From the NCBI RefSeq assembly GCF_004193775.1, contig NC_041003.1, forward strand, positions 28,459,735 to 28,523,734: a stretch of 64,000 nt of DNA, read 5' to 3'. Shown here in pieces: positions 46,130-58,121 of the stretch. The position numbers and the translations under genes are program-made. Under the pieces are notes generated by a model. That model did not search any database. It was not told the DNA's origin and saw only the letters and a program-made list of their open reading frames with translations. The stretch is from Glycine soja (Eukaryota > Streptophyta > Magnoliopsida > Fabales > Fabaceae). Every line of letters begins with the position of its first letter. Within the stretch, counting starts at the first letter, position 1.

Positions 46130-48031
46130 TCATGAAGAAGCTATTTGATGAGCTTGGGCCTGTCCATTGGGGAAGGGCAATATTCTGGGCTTGCTGAGAG
46201 ACAATTCCACTGGGATTTGAGAAGCATTGTTGTTAACGGTGGTAGTTTGGTTAGTTGTGGTGGAATTTGTGGCAACCCTTTCACAAGAGGGACACATGGT
46301 GAGTGTGGTGGCTGGAAGTTGCATGTAGAAAGGTTGTGAAGTTTTTAGGGCTCTGAGTTCTTGAAGCTCCTTCTGCAACCTTCTATTCTCTTCCGTTAGG
46401 GTCTCACAGCATCTCTTCAAATACTCACAATCCACTTCTGTTTGCTTCAACTTTGTCCTGAAAATCACATTTCCAAATCAAACACAATGCATAATAATAT
46501 AGAGAAAAATGTTATAAACATACTTTTAATCCACTCTCTTGAACATACTCTCTCGTATGACAGATAACCCTTTTAAGGAAAATGAAGGTAGTTATTAATG
46601 TTCTTACCTTGCCCTTCTGTTCTGAAACCAAACCTCCACTTGACGAGGACGAAGATTTAACTGTTTTGCCAAAGCAAGTTTTTGCTTCTGCAAGTAAAGT
46701 TAAGAACTTACAATTAAAAATAAATAAATAAATAAACAAGAGTGTGAGACCCATATATAGAAAAATTAAAATGGTCAAATTTAAAATCAAAACTCTAATA
46801 AAATTAAGAAAAAAAAAATGTCTCATCCAACTTATCTAGATTCTAGAAGCTGAAAGGCATAGTTGGTTTTATCTTTAATTTTTATTTATCTAGTTTATCC
46901 AAACAAGAAAAAAAAAACAAGATTATGTTTTATGAACTTACGGGATTGAGAGTGGTGTGTTCTTTGAAACTTTCTTCAAGAAAAGCTGATTGTTCCTTAG
47001 AGAGCCTGAGTTTCTTCCTCGTGGAGCCATTTTCATCGTCATCACTCGCTCTACCCTCAGCCTCTTGCTGCTCTCTCTTGTTTCTGCCTCCGAACTCTGC
47101 ATTACAGTTCCTGGTGCAGAAATCCATCTGAAACGGCGACACCGCGCTGTTTGGCGACGACGACAACGACGTGCCGTCGTCGCCATCCTCCGCGGTCGCC
47201 GCCCGGAATAGGTTCACGTCTAGCACCCTCGCTGCCCCGCCTAAACATCATAACCAACAACAATTACTCTCATCTCAAAAAAAAAGTATATATATATACA
47301 TATTAACCGCACTCATTTTTTCATAAGAACTTTTTTAGAAAACAAATGTTCTTTTCCGTCTCCATTTTTCTTCATAAAAAAATAATGTTGTTCAAACTAT
47401 AATCAGACTCCAAGAGTGAGTGTGTATACGCGTTAGATTAACGGAAAAATTATATATTTTTTAAAACAAAAACGTTAAAGCAAATATGTTGTAGCTTTAG
47501 CCTAAACCTTGATTTAGGCTGGATTCAAGGGCTTTCCAAACACACCCTAAACATGTAAACACTTTTTTTTTTCAATTGAGATAAAAATCATGATTTGTCA
47601 CGTTGTAAGAGACTAGTTACTTCCGCTAAGCCTCCACTAACAGTGATATTTTGTTATTTATGTGAAAAAGTGTAAGGTTCAAATTAGTGTACCATTTTGC
47701 GCATTTTGATGGTGTGAAGAAGGGTAAAAAGGGAGAGAGATTATTTACATGCTTCGGTGAGCCAAGGGATCCGAAGTTGAGAGGGAGGTTGTTGTTGGGG
47801 TCTGAGAACCGGAGAGAAAGGAAGAAGGTCGAGCTGAACCGGTGGATCTGAAGAAAAACCCCTCCTCTCAGCAGCATCGCTTCTTTTATCGGCGGCGGCG
47901 GCGGTGGCGGCGAAACTCGGCGCCAAGCTGAACAACCCAGGTGGGTCCTTGTTGGTGGGTAAATTCACCGCGGCCTTGTCGAGAAAGGTAAAAGACTTGG
48001 ACGTGTCTCCCAAACTCAAAGCCAGTTCCAT
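46130..48031 (-). CDS. HAT14: Class II HD-Zip transcription factor, HAT14-like (4 exons)
   Basis: Exons on the minus strand: 48031-47749, 47240-46942, 46687-46608, 46457-46130, giving 329 aa with agreeing phases (1, 0, 2). Start MELALSLGD carries the N-terminal LxLxL EAR-type repression motif of class II proteins. An HD-Zip N-terminal region with [10 protein letters not shown] follows, then an acidic stretch, the homeodomain (about 168-224, with WFQNRRAR at 214-221), a leucine zipper (L234, L241, L248, L255) and the CPSCE redox motif (276-280) that defines class II. Such factors are nuclear repressors binding CAAT(C/G)ATTG-type sites and respond to light quality and auxin. The N-terminus and the TBR-like neighbour favour HAT14 over HAT22/HAT9; that choice is inference. 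Confidence 0.92.
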
Positions 48032-48346
48032 GGTAAAAAAAAAAAGAAAAAAAGAAAAACAGTTTTGTTTAGTCAAGTTGTAGTAATTGTTGTTAAATAT
48101 GTGGCGACAGAGGGTGGTGGTGGTTGTTGTTTGTTGAAAGGAGAAAGGAGAAAGAGCACATTCGGTAGTTGATGGTGGTGGTGCTGCAGAAATACCCTCT
48201 TCTTTCTTCTTGTTGTGTTTGTTCTTAAAAGAGGAGGCAACAAGAAGAGGAACACTGGGCTTTTTATTTGTGCTGTTCTCGGTTCTTCTTCTTCCCTTTG
48301 CCTTTGTGGGTATAAAGATTGACCGACAAACACAGGTTGACAAATG

Positions 48347-48368
48347 CACGTGAATCTATTTAAATATT
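48347..48368 (-). promoter_or_regulatory. Candidate TATA box with adjacent G-box for the HAT14-like gene
   Basis: On the minus strand a TATTTAAATAG string (about 48357-48367) lies some 330 bp before the ATG. A CACGTG G-box (48347-48352) lies immediately on its gene side. A 5' UTR near 300 nt would result, rich in GTTGTTG and CACCACCAC tracts. G-boxes bind bHLH/bZIP factors such as PIFs, which would fit light control, but the position downstream of the TATA is unusual. Confidence 0.4.
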
Positions 48369-48369
48369 C

Positions 48370-49609
48370 AACCGTTCTCATTCCCTTCCCTTCTCCCACC
48401 ACCATACTCGGATAAAAAATTCCACCACCAATACCCTCAGAATTTTATATTTTTCCTGTTTGAATATATGATACGTAGCTTTGTGTACACTCCTCACGGT
48501 ATATACACCACCAAGATAGAGAGAGAGAAAGAATTGTCACTCACAACAATCATATACCGACAATTTCATATGACAAAAATATACAAAATACTAAGCTAAA
48601 TATTCATTTTAGTTTGAAAACGTGACAAATTGATAAGTGAAATTTAAATATGGGAAAAGTGGGATAGATTCATCTACTTAAATTTATGAGACCATTTTTA
48701 TCATTTGTCATGTTACAATAAATTATATTTTTGAGAAATAATTTAACATTAAATTTTAAAATTTAACATTTATTTAGTCATTAAATTATTTACATGACTA
48801 TAGTTTATCATATCTTTTATGCATTTGAGGAGTAAATTCAAATTTTTTATCTTTTTAAAATCTATTTCACATTTCGAGAACCAAGCTATTTAACATTCTA
48901 AAATGTTGTTTCCAATATGATTTTTTTATATAAAAGTTAATTTTTTTTAATATGAATCATTATTTTAAAGATGAAAAAAATAAAGATAAAAGTAAATAAG
49001 TGATCAAACATTATAAACATTTTTTTGTTGTTTTTTTAAAATATTTGTACCAATTTAGCAGTTATTTTAATAAATCACCGTATGTCCGTATCCCTTACAT
49101 TTTTAACCTAACATAGACCTGAAGAAAGAAAATGCTGTATTTTTTATAATTAAGCAAATGCAATTATCTTGATTGAAAATTAACATTATTTTTCCGTATT
49201 TGGAATTTAGAAATGATAATATAAACTTTGGAGAATCTAGAATGAAGAAAAATAATCAGTGGTCAGAAAAGCCGCCTGGGATTGTATTATTAGTTATCTT
49301 CCAGTTTATACCGTTTTGGATTCAGTCCGGTTAGCCCTATTTTTTTTAATTTCATGGGTTGGTATAAAGCTGACTTGTATAATACTTTTTTTTTGTTGAG
49401 AAAAATGACTACTACCATACATCATTCTTTCTTATATTTTAATTTTTTTTATTCCATTATTTTTTTTCTATCTTCTACATTCCAAGAAAAATATGGAATT
49501 ATGCACTTATCATTTTCTATTTTTTATATAAATTATATGCATTTATATGTATATTTTATAGGAAACAATCCTACTCGACCTTTATAAAACTAGTGTAAAT
49601 AACAAATTA
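48370..49609. other. AT-rich intergenic DNA upstream of the HAT14-like gene
   Basis: A GAGAGAGAAAGAA run lies near 48517. Otherwise nothing recognisable. Confidence 0.5.
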
Positions 49610-49978
49610 TTCCTTTAAGTATTTCATAGCATAATTTCTCTAAAAAAATACAGTTACATAATTAATACTCAAACTAAACCATTTATTAAGGTTATATCTA
49701 CACCAACAATCGTATGTAGTAATTCTTTTGAGTTTTACCTACACTAATCAATTATAGGCACAAGTTTTTTAGAGTTTTACCTACATAACATAATTGTAGG
49801 TACAAGTATTTTTTTTAATTTTAATGAATTTATCTACACCAAATAATGATTGATACAAGTAATTGAGTTTTACCTACATTAATCAGATATAAGTAACAGT
49901 ATTTTTAAAATTTACCTACACTAGTTTATGTCTGTAGCAAAAAAGCGTTCGTAGACATAGATTATTTTTCTTGTAGTG
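49610..49978. mobile_element. CACTA-family right end with TTTTACCTACA subterminal repeats
   Basis: TTTTTCTTGTAGTG ends at 49978, the inverse of CACTACAAGAAAAA. Before it, GTTTTACCTACACTAATCA-like units recur at about 49733, 49783, 49869 and 49910, with related TTATAGGCACAAGT spacers. No left CACTACAAG start was found, so this is a truncated copy or its left end is diverged. Its family differs from the other two CACTA elements here. Confidence 0.65.
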
Positions 49979-49981
49979 AAT

Positions 49982-52900
49982 CATTGATCTGCACACTTAA
50001 TTACCTTTGTCCTAAATTTAGTAACACATACCATAACAAAATATAAAACGTTTAAGCAAAAAGTGGTATAAAGAAAAGAGGTACAAAGAAACTCATTCCA
50101 TTCTGGTGTAATGTTGTGGTACCTACATTGTGATTGAAGCAGTAAAAGTGGTAGGTAATAAAGAAATTGTGTAGTCAATTTTCAACTCAGTTTAGCCTCC
50201 GGTTGCTCTCTTAATTGAATGCGTTTGCATTCTTTTCTTACACTCACCCAATTAAATTAAAATGGTCACACACAAAAATTGAAGAGGGGTGCACCCAAAA
50301 AATAGCGTCATGATGACAAGGAGAAAATGATATACCATCTGAGAGACATGTCTGGGATTATAAACCTGCTCCTGTTGTCTTATTGATTAGCCAGTATATA
50401 TGTTGGCTTCTCATCTATCGTCGCCATCATGCTTATTCTCATTCTCATTATCGCATGACAATATGATAAGAATGATGATTTGTCTTTGGTGCCCAAATAC
50501 AGAATCATGTGGGCTATGTCTATTAAGGCATAAATAGTTACTACAACTGTACTGTTTCAGGGTTTTTATTTCCCATGCCCTTGAATTTTATTTGGCTACC
50601 TCTCCCATGAATATTAATTATTAATTAATCAAACATAAATAAAAAAATTGGTGCAGTTTCCGAGTTAAACCTAAAATGAATAGAACGGATTATTTATGTG
50701 GCCTGATCAACTTAAATGAAATGACCCTGGTAGCTAGGCTAGCTTCCAGCTAAAGATTTTGAGGCTGCGAAACAATATATCCTATTGTTTGTAGAAGTCG
50801 GGATTTATAAAATATTTTAAGGAAAGGCTTCGATTGTAATTTTTTTTTAATAAAAACATATATAATATGCTTTTTTTAGTTATTTTATTTTTCAATTATG
50901 TGTGTGTATGCTGTCTAGATTGAAATAGCACCATAAGTATAAAAAATTACAAAGCAAATGCTGGAAATTGTTATTAAAAATATTAGTAGAATATTTTTAA
51001 TAATTTTTAATGAATCTTTATTATGATTTATAATAACAAAAATACTTTGATTTTCTTTGCAGAGGGTGAAAAACTATAATAATTTTTTTAATTTCTTTCA
51101 TTATTATTTTGTAAAAACATTATTAAATTATACGAAAGACAAAATAAACCAGTTAACATGCAAATTTAGTTATTAATTTAGAATAAGGATATTTTGGAAA
51201 AACAATACTAATACAGTATTACTCAAAATAATACTGATATAAAAATATTATGTAATACAAAAAGAGAAAAACCTTATTAAATTAGAAAATAATAATTTCT
51301 TATATTATAAAGATGGATCACTTTAGTTTATAATTTTGCAAACTTTACACTTTAATACAAATCTCTTATATCTTAGTCTTGTTTGTTCTTTAAGCTGTCT
51401 ATAGTATCACCAGAGCTAGTTGGCCGCTAATGCACGTTTGATTAAATAAAAAGATTATTATTTTTATATGGAAACACATTTCCTTTTAGAAATAAGCGTG
51501 ATGTGTGCGAAGAAAAACATAGGGAAAAAAAAAAGGTGGATGAGATGATTAGCACGAGATTTCAATTTGACCTTATTCTGATTATTATAATGCACTCATT
51601 AGAGAGACAAACCGACCGGATTTTACTATTCCCAGAAAAGTTTGCTGCTTTCAATCTTGCTTTGCGTTGGTTTAAGTAAGCAAATGAGTTTATGGTTCAT
51701 GAAAAGGGAAAGCTAAGGTTCTTTTGTAATCTTTTGAAGCATTAGCATCTCCAAATTCGACATGGAAAAAAATGGATGGTTAAAAGTTAAAAAGAAAAAG
51801 AAATTAAAGATTGGTATCCAATGACAAGGAGTCCATAAAATGAGGGTCGGGTGGAGCGTCTACATTCCAAGTTGAATAATTAACACTGTCGAGGGGTATG
51901 AATTATCTCACATATCATTATAATTTAACATGTATATTTAGGAATATTAACACGTGGAGTGGGAGTGAATTTACTTATTTTCATCCTTCTTCCCGTAAAA
52001 GGCGAAAAAGATTTATTTTGAGTTTATAAAAGGCCGGATAAAAAAAATGTAACTCATTCTCATCAGATTATATTGAATTTGAGAAAATTCACATAAAATT
52101 ATTAAAAATATATTTTTTCATATATTTTAAATAAATAAAAAATTAAGTTATTAATTATATTTTAATTCAATCAAAAAAAAATATATATATATAATTTAAT
52201 AAAAAATAAATAATACAAACATATTTAATAATTAAATTATATTTTTAGTTAAATGTATAATTTTTAATTTTATTATAATTATAATATTATTTATTTAACT
52301 ATTAAAATAATTATTTTATATTTTAATAATTATAAAAATAAAATATAAAATAATTACGTAATTATATAATTAGCAATTACATATAATATATTGTATATAA
52401 ATATATAATTACATTATTAATAATTATAAGAATATACATAGGGAGGCGGGGTGGGCTAGAGAGTGACAAACCCGTCCCTGCTTTCTCAAGTATAAAAAAA
52501 TCCAAATTCACTTAAGTGAGTTTTTTTCCCTAAAAGAATGGATACTAGTTGTTTAATTTTTATTGTCATGCCTAAATATATTATTAGTCAAATAATTATA
52601 AAGTTGTGACTAATAGTAATATATCCAACTCGAATGAAATTGATCTTCTTGTTAAAACATAATCGTCCTTTAGTAAAAAAAAAAAATATGTGGTCTTTTT
52701 TATAAGAAGTTGAATAATCTGGCTAATTAATTTTTTACCCCTTTTTAGTCGTGGTTGGGCTTTGTTGAATTGAATTCTTTTGTTGGTGAAATTGAAAGAT
52801 GAGAGAGAAGAATGGGTGGAAGCGTAGAAGAACAGAAGAAGTTAGAACAACAAGAGTTTGAAAGAAAGGGGTGGTGGTCCCGCGCGCGTGGGATAGCTTT

Positions 52901-55439
52901 AGAAAGAAGTCGTAATTAAAAATAGGCACACAGAGGAAATGAGGAGGGGTCAGACATGTCATGCTTTTGGGATCATTGCAATAATTGAAGTCATGCAGGC
53001 TTTAATGATAAGCTGCAGAGAGAGATGCGTGAATTATTGGGTGGGTCCCCTCATCTCAGAAAACGAACCTTGCCATAAAGTGACCCTCATGTAATTATTG
53101 TCGATGAAAATGGAATGTGAAAAAAGCCACACCACTACCCCCACCCCCCCCCCCCCCCCCCCCCCCCCAACGGTGAACCTATCTTTGATAGGTAATGGTA
53201 TTTTTTTTTATTAAAAATAGTTATGTTTGAGTAAAAGAAAATTATTATCAATAATATTAATTAAAAAAATTAAAATAATAAATATTTTTATTAGAAGATA
53301 AAAAATTGTATTATTTATGATTTTTTATATTTTCTTATAATTTATATAATAAGTATTTTTTTAAAATTCTTTAACTAATATTTTAAGATCTTAATAAGTC
53401 CCTTGATATAATTAGATATTCAAGACTCACTCTAATTCAAATTTTTTAATTTAATTTAAATAATTTAACGTCAATTCATTCACGTGCTATTAAGAGTTAA
53501 CCTATTTATCAAATATTGAAATCACACTTCTACTAGTATTATTTAATACTATTATATATATAATTTTATTTTTATATACATATGCATGATATTAGAAATG
53601 GAAGATGTGACTTAGTACTAAAACTTATAAGCTCATAATGTGAAATTATCTTGTATTTATATATATAATTTTGATTATATTACTAATTAGTATGAAATTT
53701 TGAGCACACACCATTGAACATTAGACATTTTAAAACATAAAATTTGTATGACTTGACACTACAAATGGTCTAATAATGCCTATAATAATTATTAGGATAA
53801 ACTTTTCCATCGAATGAAAAAAATTAAAATAAATTTTAGTACTATGTTATAATTTAAATTTTTAAACTAATTCAATCATAAAAGTTAATTCATATAAAAT
53901 TTATCTTCACTTATATTAATTAACAACACACTTTTTTTCAACATATTTTCTATTATTAATTAAAGTTTATTGAAAGTCACAATTTATGATTAGAGCTTAC
54001 ATTTTATGTAATGGATGCTTTTCTTAATTTTATAATTTTTAATTAATAATAAAATATGCATTACAAACACTTTTGACCATATCATTAATCATTGTGGATC
54101 TCCAACACATGAAAATGTATTGCCAACATTTTATTTAGAATTTTAATCTTCCTAAAAAGAGCATCTCGCTCCGGTCTCCGTATTCCAGAATCACTATTCT
54201 TAATTTCTCAATCATGCATAAGATTCTTCACTTCAAAAATATCGTCATTATTTCATGTAAAATTATTTACAGTGTCAATGGCAAGTGACTTGGTCAAACA
54301 ATGAAACAACAACTACTACCACCCAAGAATTCAAATTGCTACGTTTCTAGCCACAAGATACTAACAAATCAATCTTGGGGTAAACTATTCTTCCTTTGAC
54401 TTCAAAACCACGCTGCATGGAGGGGATCGAGATTAGTGGCTTGATTATCCAATTCTCAATCTACACACCTATATTAATATTAATCATATACAAACGTTGA
54501 ATGTTAACTGAATCCAAGTTCTTCTATTAATTAGTATAAAATGAAATAAAATGAAATAAAATTAAGCTACTTGTTGTTAGTGGATAAGTGATCATGCCAA
54601 CATTAATAAATAGAAGCCACTATGTACTGAATAAAGGTGTTTGTTTTTAAAAAAATCCTGATTTTATAGGTAGTATTCTTCTTTATTGACCTTGAAATGA
54701 AACTGGTATAGATAATTCAAAATAATGCTGCTGCATATACGAATGCTGTCGTATAAGAACAATTTGTGTATTATTTTTTTATAATACCAGACAATCCTTG
54801 GGTCTTAAAGTGGGTTATCAATTTCGTGAATATATCTGCAACTAACATACAATATAAATGTGAATAGATCACGTGACTTTTACTGGATTTATTTATAATT
54901 CCGTATAATGTGTTACAAATATGTCATGGTCTTATAATATATTCAAGCTAAGCCAGCAAAAAGATTAGAATAGAAACTAGAAGTAACAGAAAAATAAGTA
55001 CATTATTCTAGGTGAAAAAGAAAGGAAACACATAAAAGGAAATCGGAGATATTTAAAGCCATATGGATGGCAGCAACATGGATTAAGAAAATTGATGCGA
55101 CGACCACCATTCTTCGGGTGTGAACACCATTTGTCATTCTTACTACGTAAAAGTCTTGGATATTTAATGTTCATACTTCTTTTATTTGGTAAACATTTAA
55201 TGTTCATACTGACGCTTTAGAAATTACCTCGTCTTCTCTTAAATTGGATGGAACACCACGGGTACCTACCTCAAATGCATAATTAATAATCAAGGAAACT
55301 GATTAACGTACATTTGTTTTATTTTATTTTATTTTTGAATCAAAATTACATTTTATTTTAGTGATTTCTATTTTTATCTTAATAATTAAAATGACAACAA
55401 TTATTATATAATAAATAGCAATTTTAATTAAAAATAAAA
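49982..55439. other. Large AT-rich intergenic region
   Basis: No gene was recognised in 5.4 kb. Low-complexity A/T dominates 52080-52430 and 53200-54050. A C homopolymer at 53144-53168 is listed separately. Confidence 0.5.
53144..53168. repeat. Poly(C) tract, 25 nt
   Basis: An uninterrupted run of 25 C within a longer C/A-rich string starting near 53127. It is unusual in this AT-rich setting. Confidence 0.9.
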
Positions 55440-55915
55440 CTTAAATATGTTTTTAGTTCTTTAAATTTAGATAATTAATTTTTTAGTCCTTAAAAAAAAT
55501 ATTTTTATTAGTCTTTTAAATTTGAAAAATTACTTTTAATTTCTCTCATTCTTTATGGTGTTATAATTTTAAGCTATTTTTCACCATCAAACATGTAAAT
55601 ATGGAAAAAATTGCAACAATTTCATATCCATATTTTTATTTTTCCTTTTATAAACGGCTAGAATATATAAAAAAAAACGGCCATCAAGCTATACAAATCA
55701 ATTATTTTGTCGGTTTAAAATAATCAGAAATCATTTTTAAAAAAAATAAAAAATTTCTGTTAAAAATTACTATAAATTGTGAAAACATGAAGAAATTAAA
55801 TTATTATAAAGAAACTAAAAGTAACTTTCAAAAATTTAAAGAACTAATAAAAATTATTTTTTTAAAAAGACTAAAAATCCAAATTTAAAGTACTAGAAAG
55901 TAAGCCTAAAAATAA
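55440..55915. mobile_element. Fold-back MITE, about 476 bp
   Basis: The left arm (CTTAAATATGTTTTTAGTTC, then TTTAAATTTAGATAATTA) is the approximate reverse complement of the right arm ending AAGTAAGCCTAAAAATAACC. Internal pairs include TTTTTATTAGTCTTTTAAATT with AATTTAAAGAACTAATAAAAA. Arms are about 110 bp. This is a common legume MITE layout with AAATATGTTTTTAG-type ends. Confidence 0.7.
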
Positions 55916-55917
55916 CC

Positions 55918-56581
55918 ATAACTTATTCTATACTTGGATCTAAACTTCATCGTAAGTTATTTTTTTCAACAAGAGTTCTAATTTTTGTTCATTAATTGGT
56001 TATCCACATAAACAATCACAATCATGCAGGAAAAAAATGGTTGCAGCAGACAGGCAGTAGTAACATTTGTCAGTGTGACTCTATTGTAGATTTAGTATGG
56101 GTTTGGATTACAATTAAGAAAATAAAGTTTGGTTGAAATTAATTTTGTAAATATAAATTTAATTAAAAGTAATTTTAATAATATAAGTTGATTTATATTT
56201 AAAACTTTTTACATTTAACGGAAAAGTGAGAGAGGAATAATTTTAAAATACACTTTGATTTTGATGAAAATTAACCAAAAAATAAATAAGAAATGAGTCT
56301 CAATTGAGTGTCTATAATTAAACGTGAAACCAAACTCACTTTTAGAATTTGGTACTCCAAATTGATCATTAAATGCGTATTTAGAAACAGATCGGTAACG
56401 TGATTATTTACATCAGATTCAACAGTATTAGTTCTGGCTAGCGTTTACTAGGTTTTTCATATGAAGGACTTGGTTCCTTAGTTGTAGAGTGTTTTTCCAA
56501 ACATGCTCTAATTCGGTTCTATTCAAAAAAAATTTCTTTCTAAAAAGCAAGTTGATTATACGTTTGCATTGCCACCCATGC
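55918..56581. other. Intergenic DNA left of the gypsy insertion
   Basis: No gene was recognised. The host sequence was continuous with 62377 onward before the gypsy element inserted. Confidence 0.45.
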
Positions 56582-56586
56582 ATGAT

Positions 56587-57729
56587 TGATCGAGGCCGTA
56601 CCCGAATCAAATAAACATGAAAATGCAGTAACTAGGAAGTGATCTTAGGTCGTTTCCCAACGAGCAGTGACAAACCAAATGTTCATAATATACTTGCAGT
56701 AACAGTAACGATTGGGGGGTTTGTTTGTTTTGTGATTAAAGAGCAAAACAAGTAAACTGGAATATGAAATTACTAATATTAAAAACGGGTTGTTTCCTTT
56801 TATTCAGAAGTCATTTTCTTATCCTGGGTTATGGAGAATTCGTCCCTAACAGTCAACCACTTAATCCAACCCTATTTCAATTTTCTAAGCGAAAATCAAC
56901 TTAGGGTTGTCAATACGTGATTAGGCACCACATACACCAGTTAGCCCTTCGTCCATTACGCATGAATGCAAGTTAGGCTTAGAGGCAATTAATCGAACAC
57001 GAAGCGTGCACTGATTAATATTCACGAATTTGGGATAACTGGTGAAGGGAAAACTGCCAGGGAACCACATTACAAGCGAAACCTCAAAGAGAGTTGGGCT
57101 TCGTCCTCAAAAGGAAACAACACCAGAAAATCTAGCCTTCCATGGATTCAAACAGAAAACGCAAATGAAACATGAAGCAGAAACGTAAATGAACAAAAAC
57201 GTAAATGAATAGAAACGTAGATGAAACAGAAACGTAAATGAGAGTAGAAGAAGAAGCAAGAACGAAATTGTAATTAGAAACAGAAAACGTCAAATTGCAT
57301 TACGTGAACAGTAGCATTAAGCAGAAAAACGAAAACCCTAAAACAAAAGCTTTGAATAATGAATAGCATAACAGAATGCCTTGCACGAATCCCAAGGCTG
57401 CTATTTAAAAAGAGTCACTCAAAGTCACTGGGCCCTATTACAATACTCTGGCCAAAAACGAAATAAACACTGAACAACATAAAATAAAATTGCGAAATTT
57501 CCTAATTAGAAATTAACTAACGTAGGCACTGCTTTATTTCCCCTCTTCATAACCAAAATCCGGATTAAGCCCAATGTTTCATTAATTCCTGAAATTAGAT
57601 TAAAAACATCAAATTAGCTAAATGAGCCCAAATAATAAAACTGTCTGATTAATTGACAATTAAGACCAATCAGTAATTAAAATGGTGCAAAAAGGGTTTA
57701 GAAAATAGAAGAAAATGATGGCACTTCCT
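56587..57729 (-). repeat. 3' LTR of the minus-strand gypsy element
   Basis: Matches 61229-62371 almost base for base up to AGAAAATGATG. The last dozen bases (GACACATCA in the other LTR) are not present; pol sequence begins at once. The LTR-internal boundary and the polypurine tract have been deleted. Confidence 0.85.
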
Positions 57730-58121
57730 AAAACATGGTTAATCCTATCTGACTCTATAAAATCAATCTCAAGAGGTAAAACACCACCACCAGGCATGCA
57801 ATCAATATCACTCTCAAATTCATTCTCAACATCAAATTCAGACATATGATCAAGTACAATTTCAGACTCAATGCATGAAGAGTGAGAGGCATGCAGATTA
57901 GAATAAAGATCAGTCATGTATTCATCAACAACATGGTCAATTATTTCAGCACGAAATACAGAAAGATCTTCAGATGGGTATTTCATAGCATCCAGAATAT
58001 TAAAATGAACAGTTATATCACCAAACTCCATGGACAGTGTGTCTGCATAAACATCTATCTTAGTTCTAGCAGTTTTCATAAAGGGTCTGCCTAGAATGAT
58101 GGGAACTGATCCTTGAGAAAA
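57730..58121 (-). pseudogene. Distal protease segment after an in-frame stop
   Basis: Same frame as the upstream gag-protease gene, beyond the TGA at 58122-58124. It continues with SVPIILGRPFMKTARTKIDV, the usual C-terminal half of gypsy proteases, then an acidic linker (DHMSEFDVENEFESDIDCMP). It runs into the LTR without any RT sequence. Confidence 0.8.

Noticed and set aside
46925..47211. Plus-strand open frames over exon 2 of the HD-Zip gene
   Set aside because: Antisense shadows of a GC-rich exon that has strong homeodomain evidence on the other strand.
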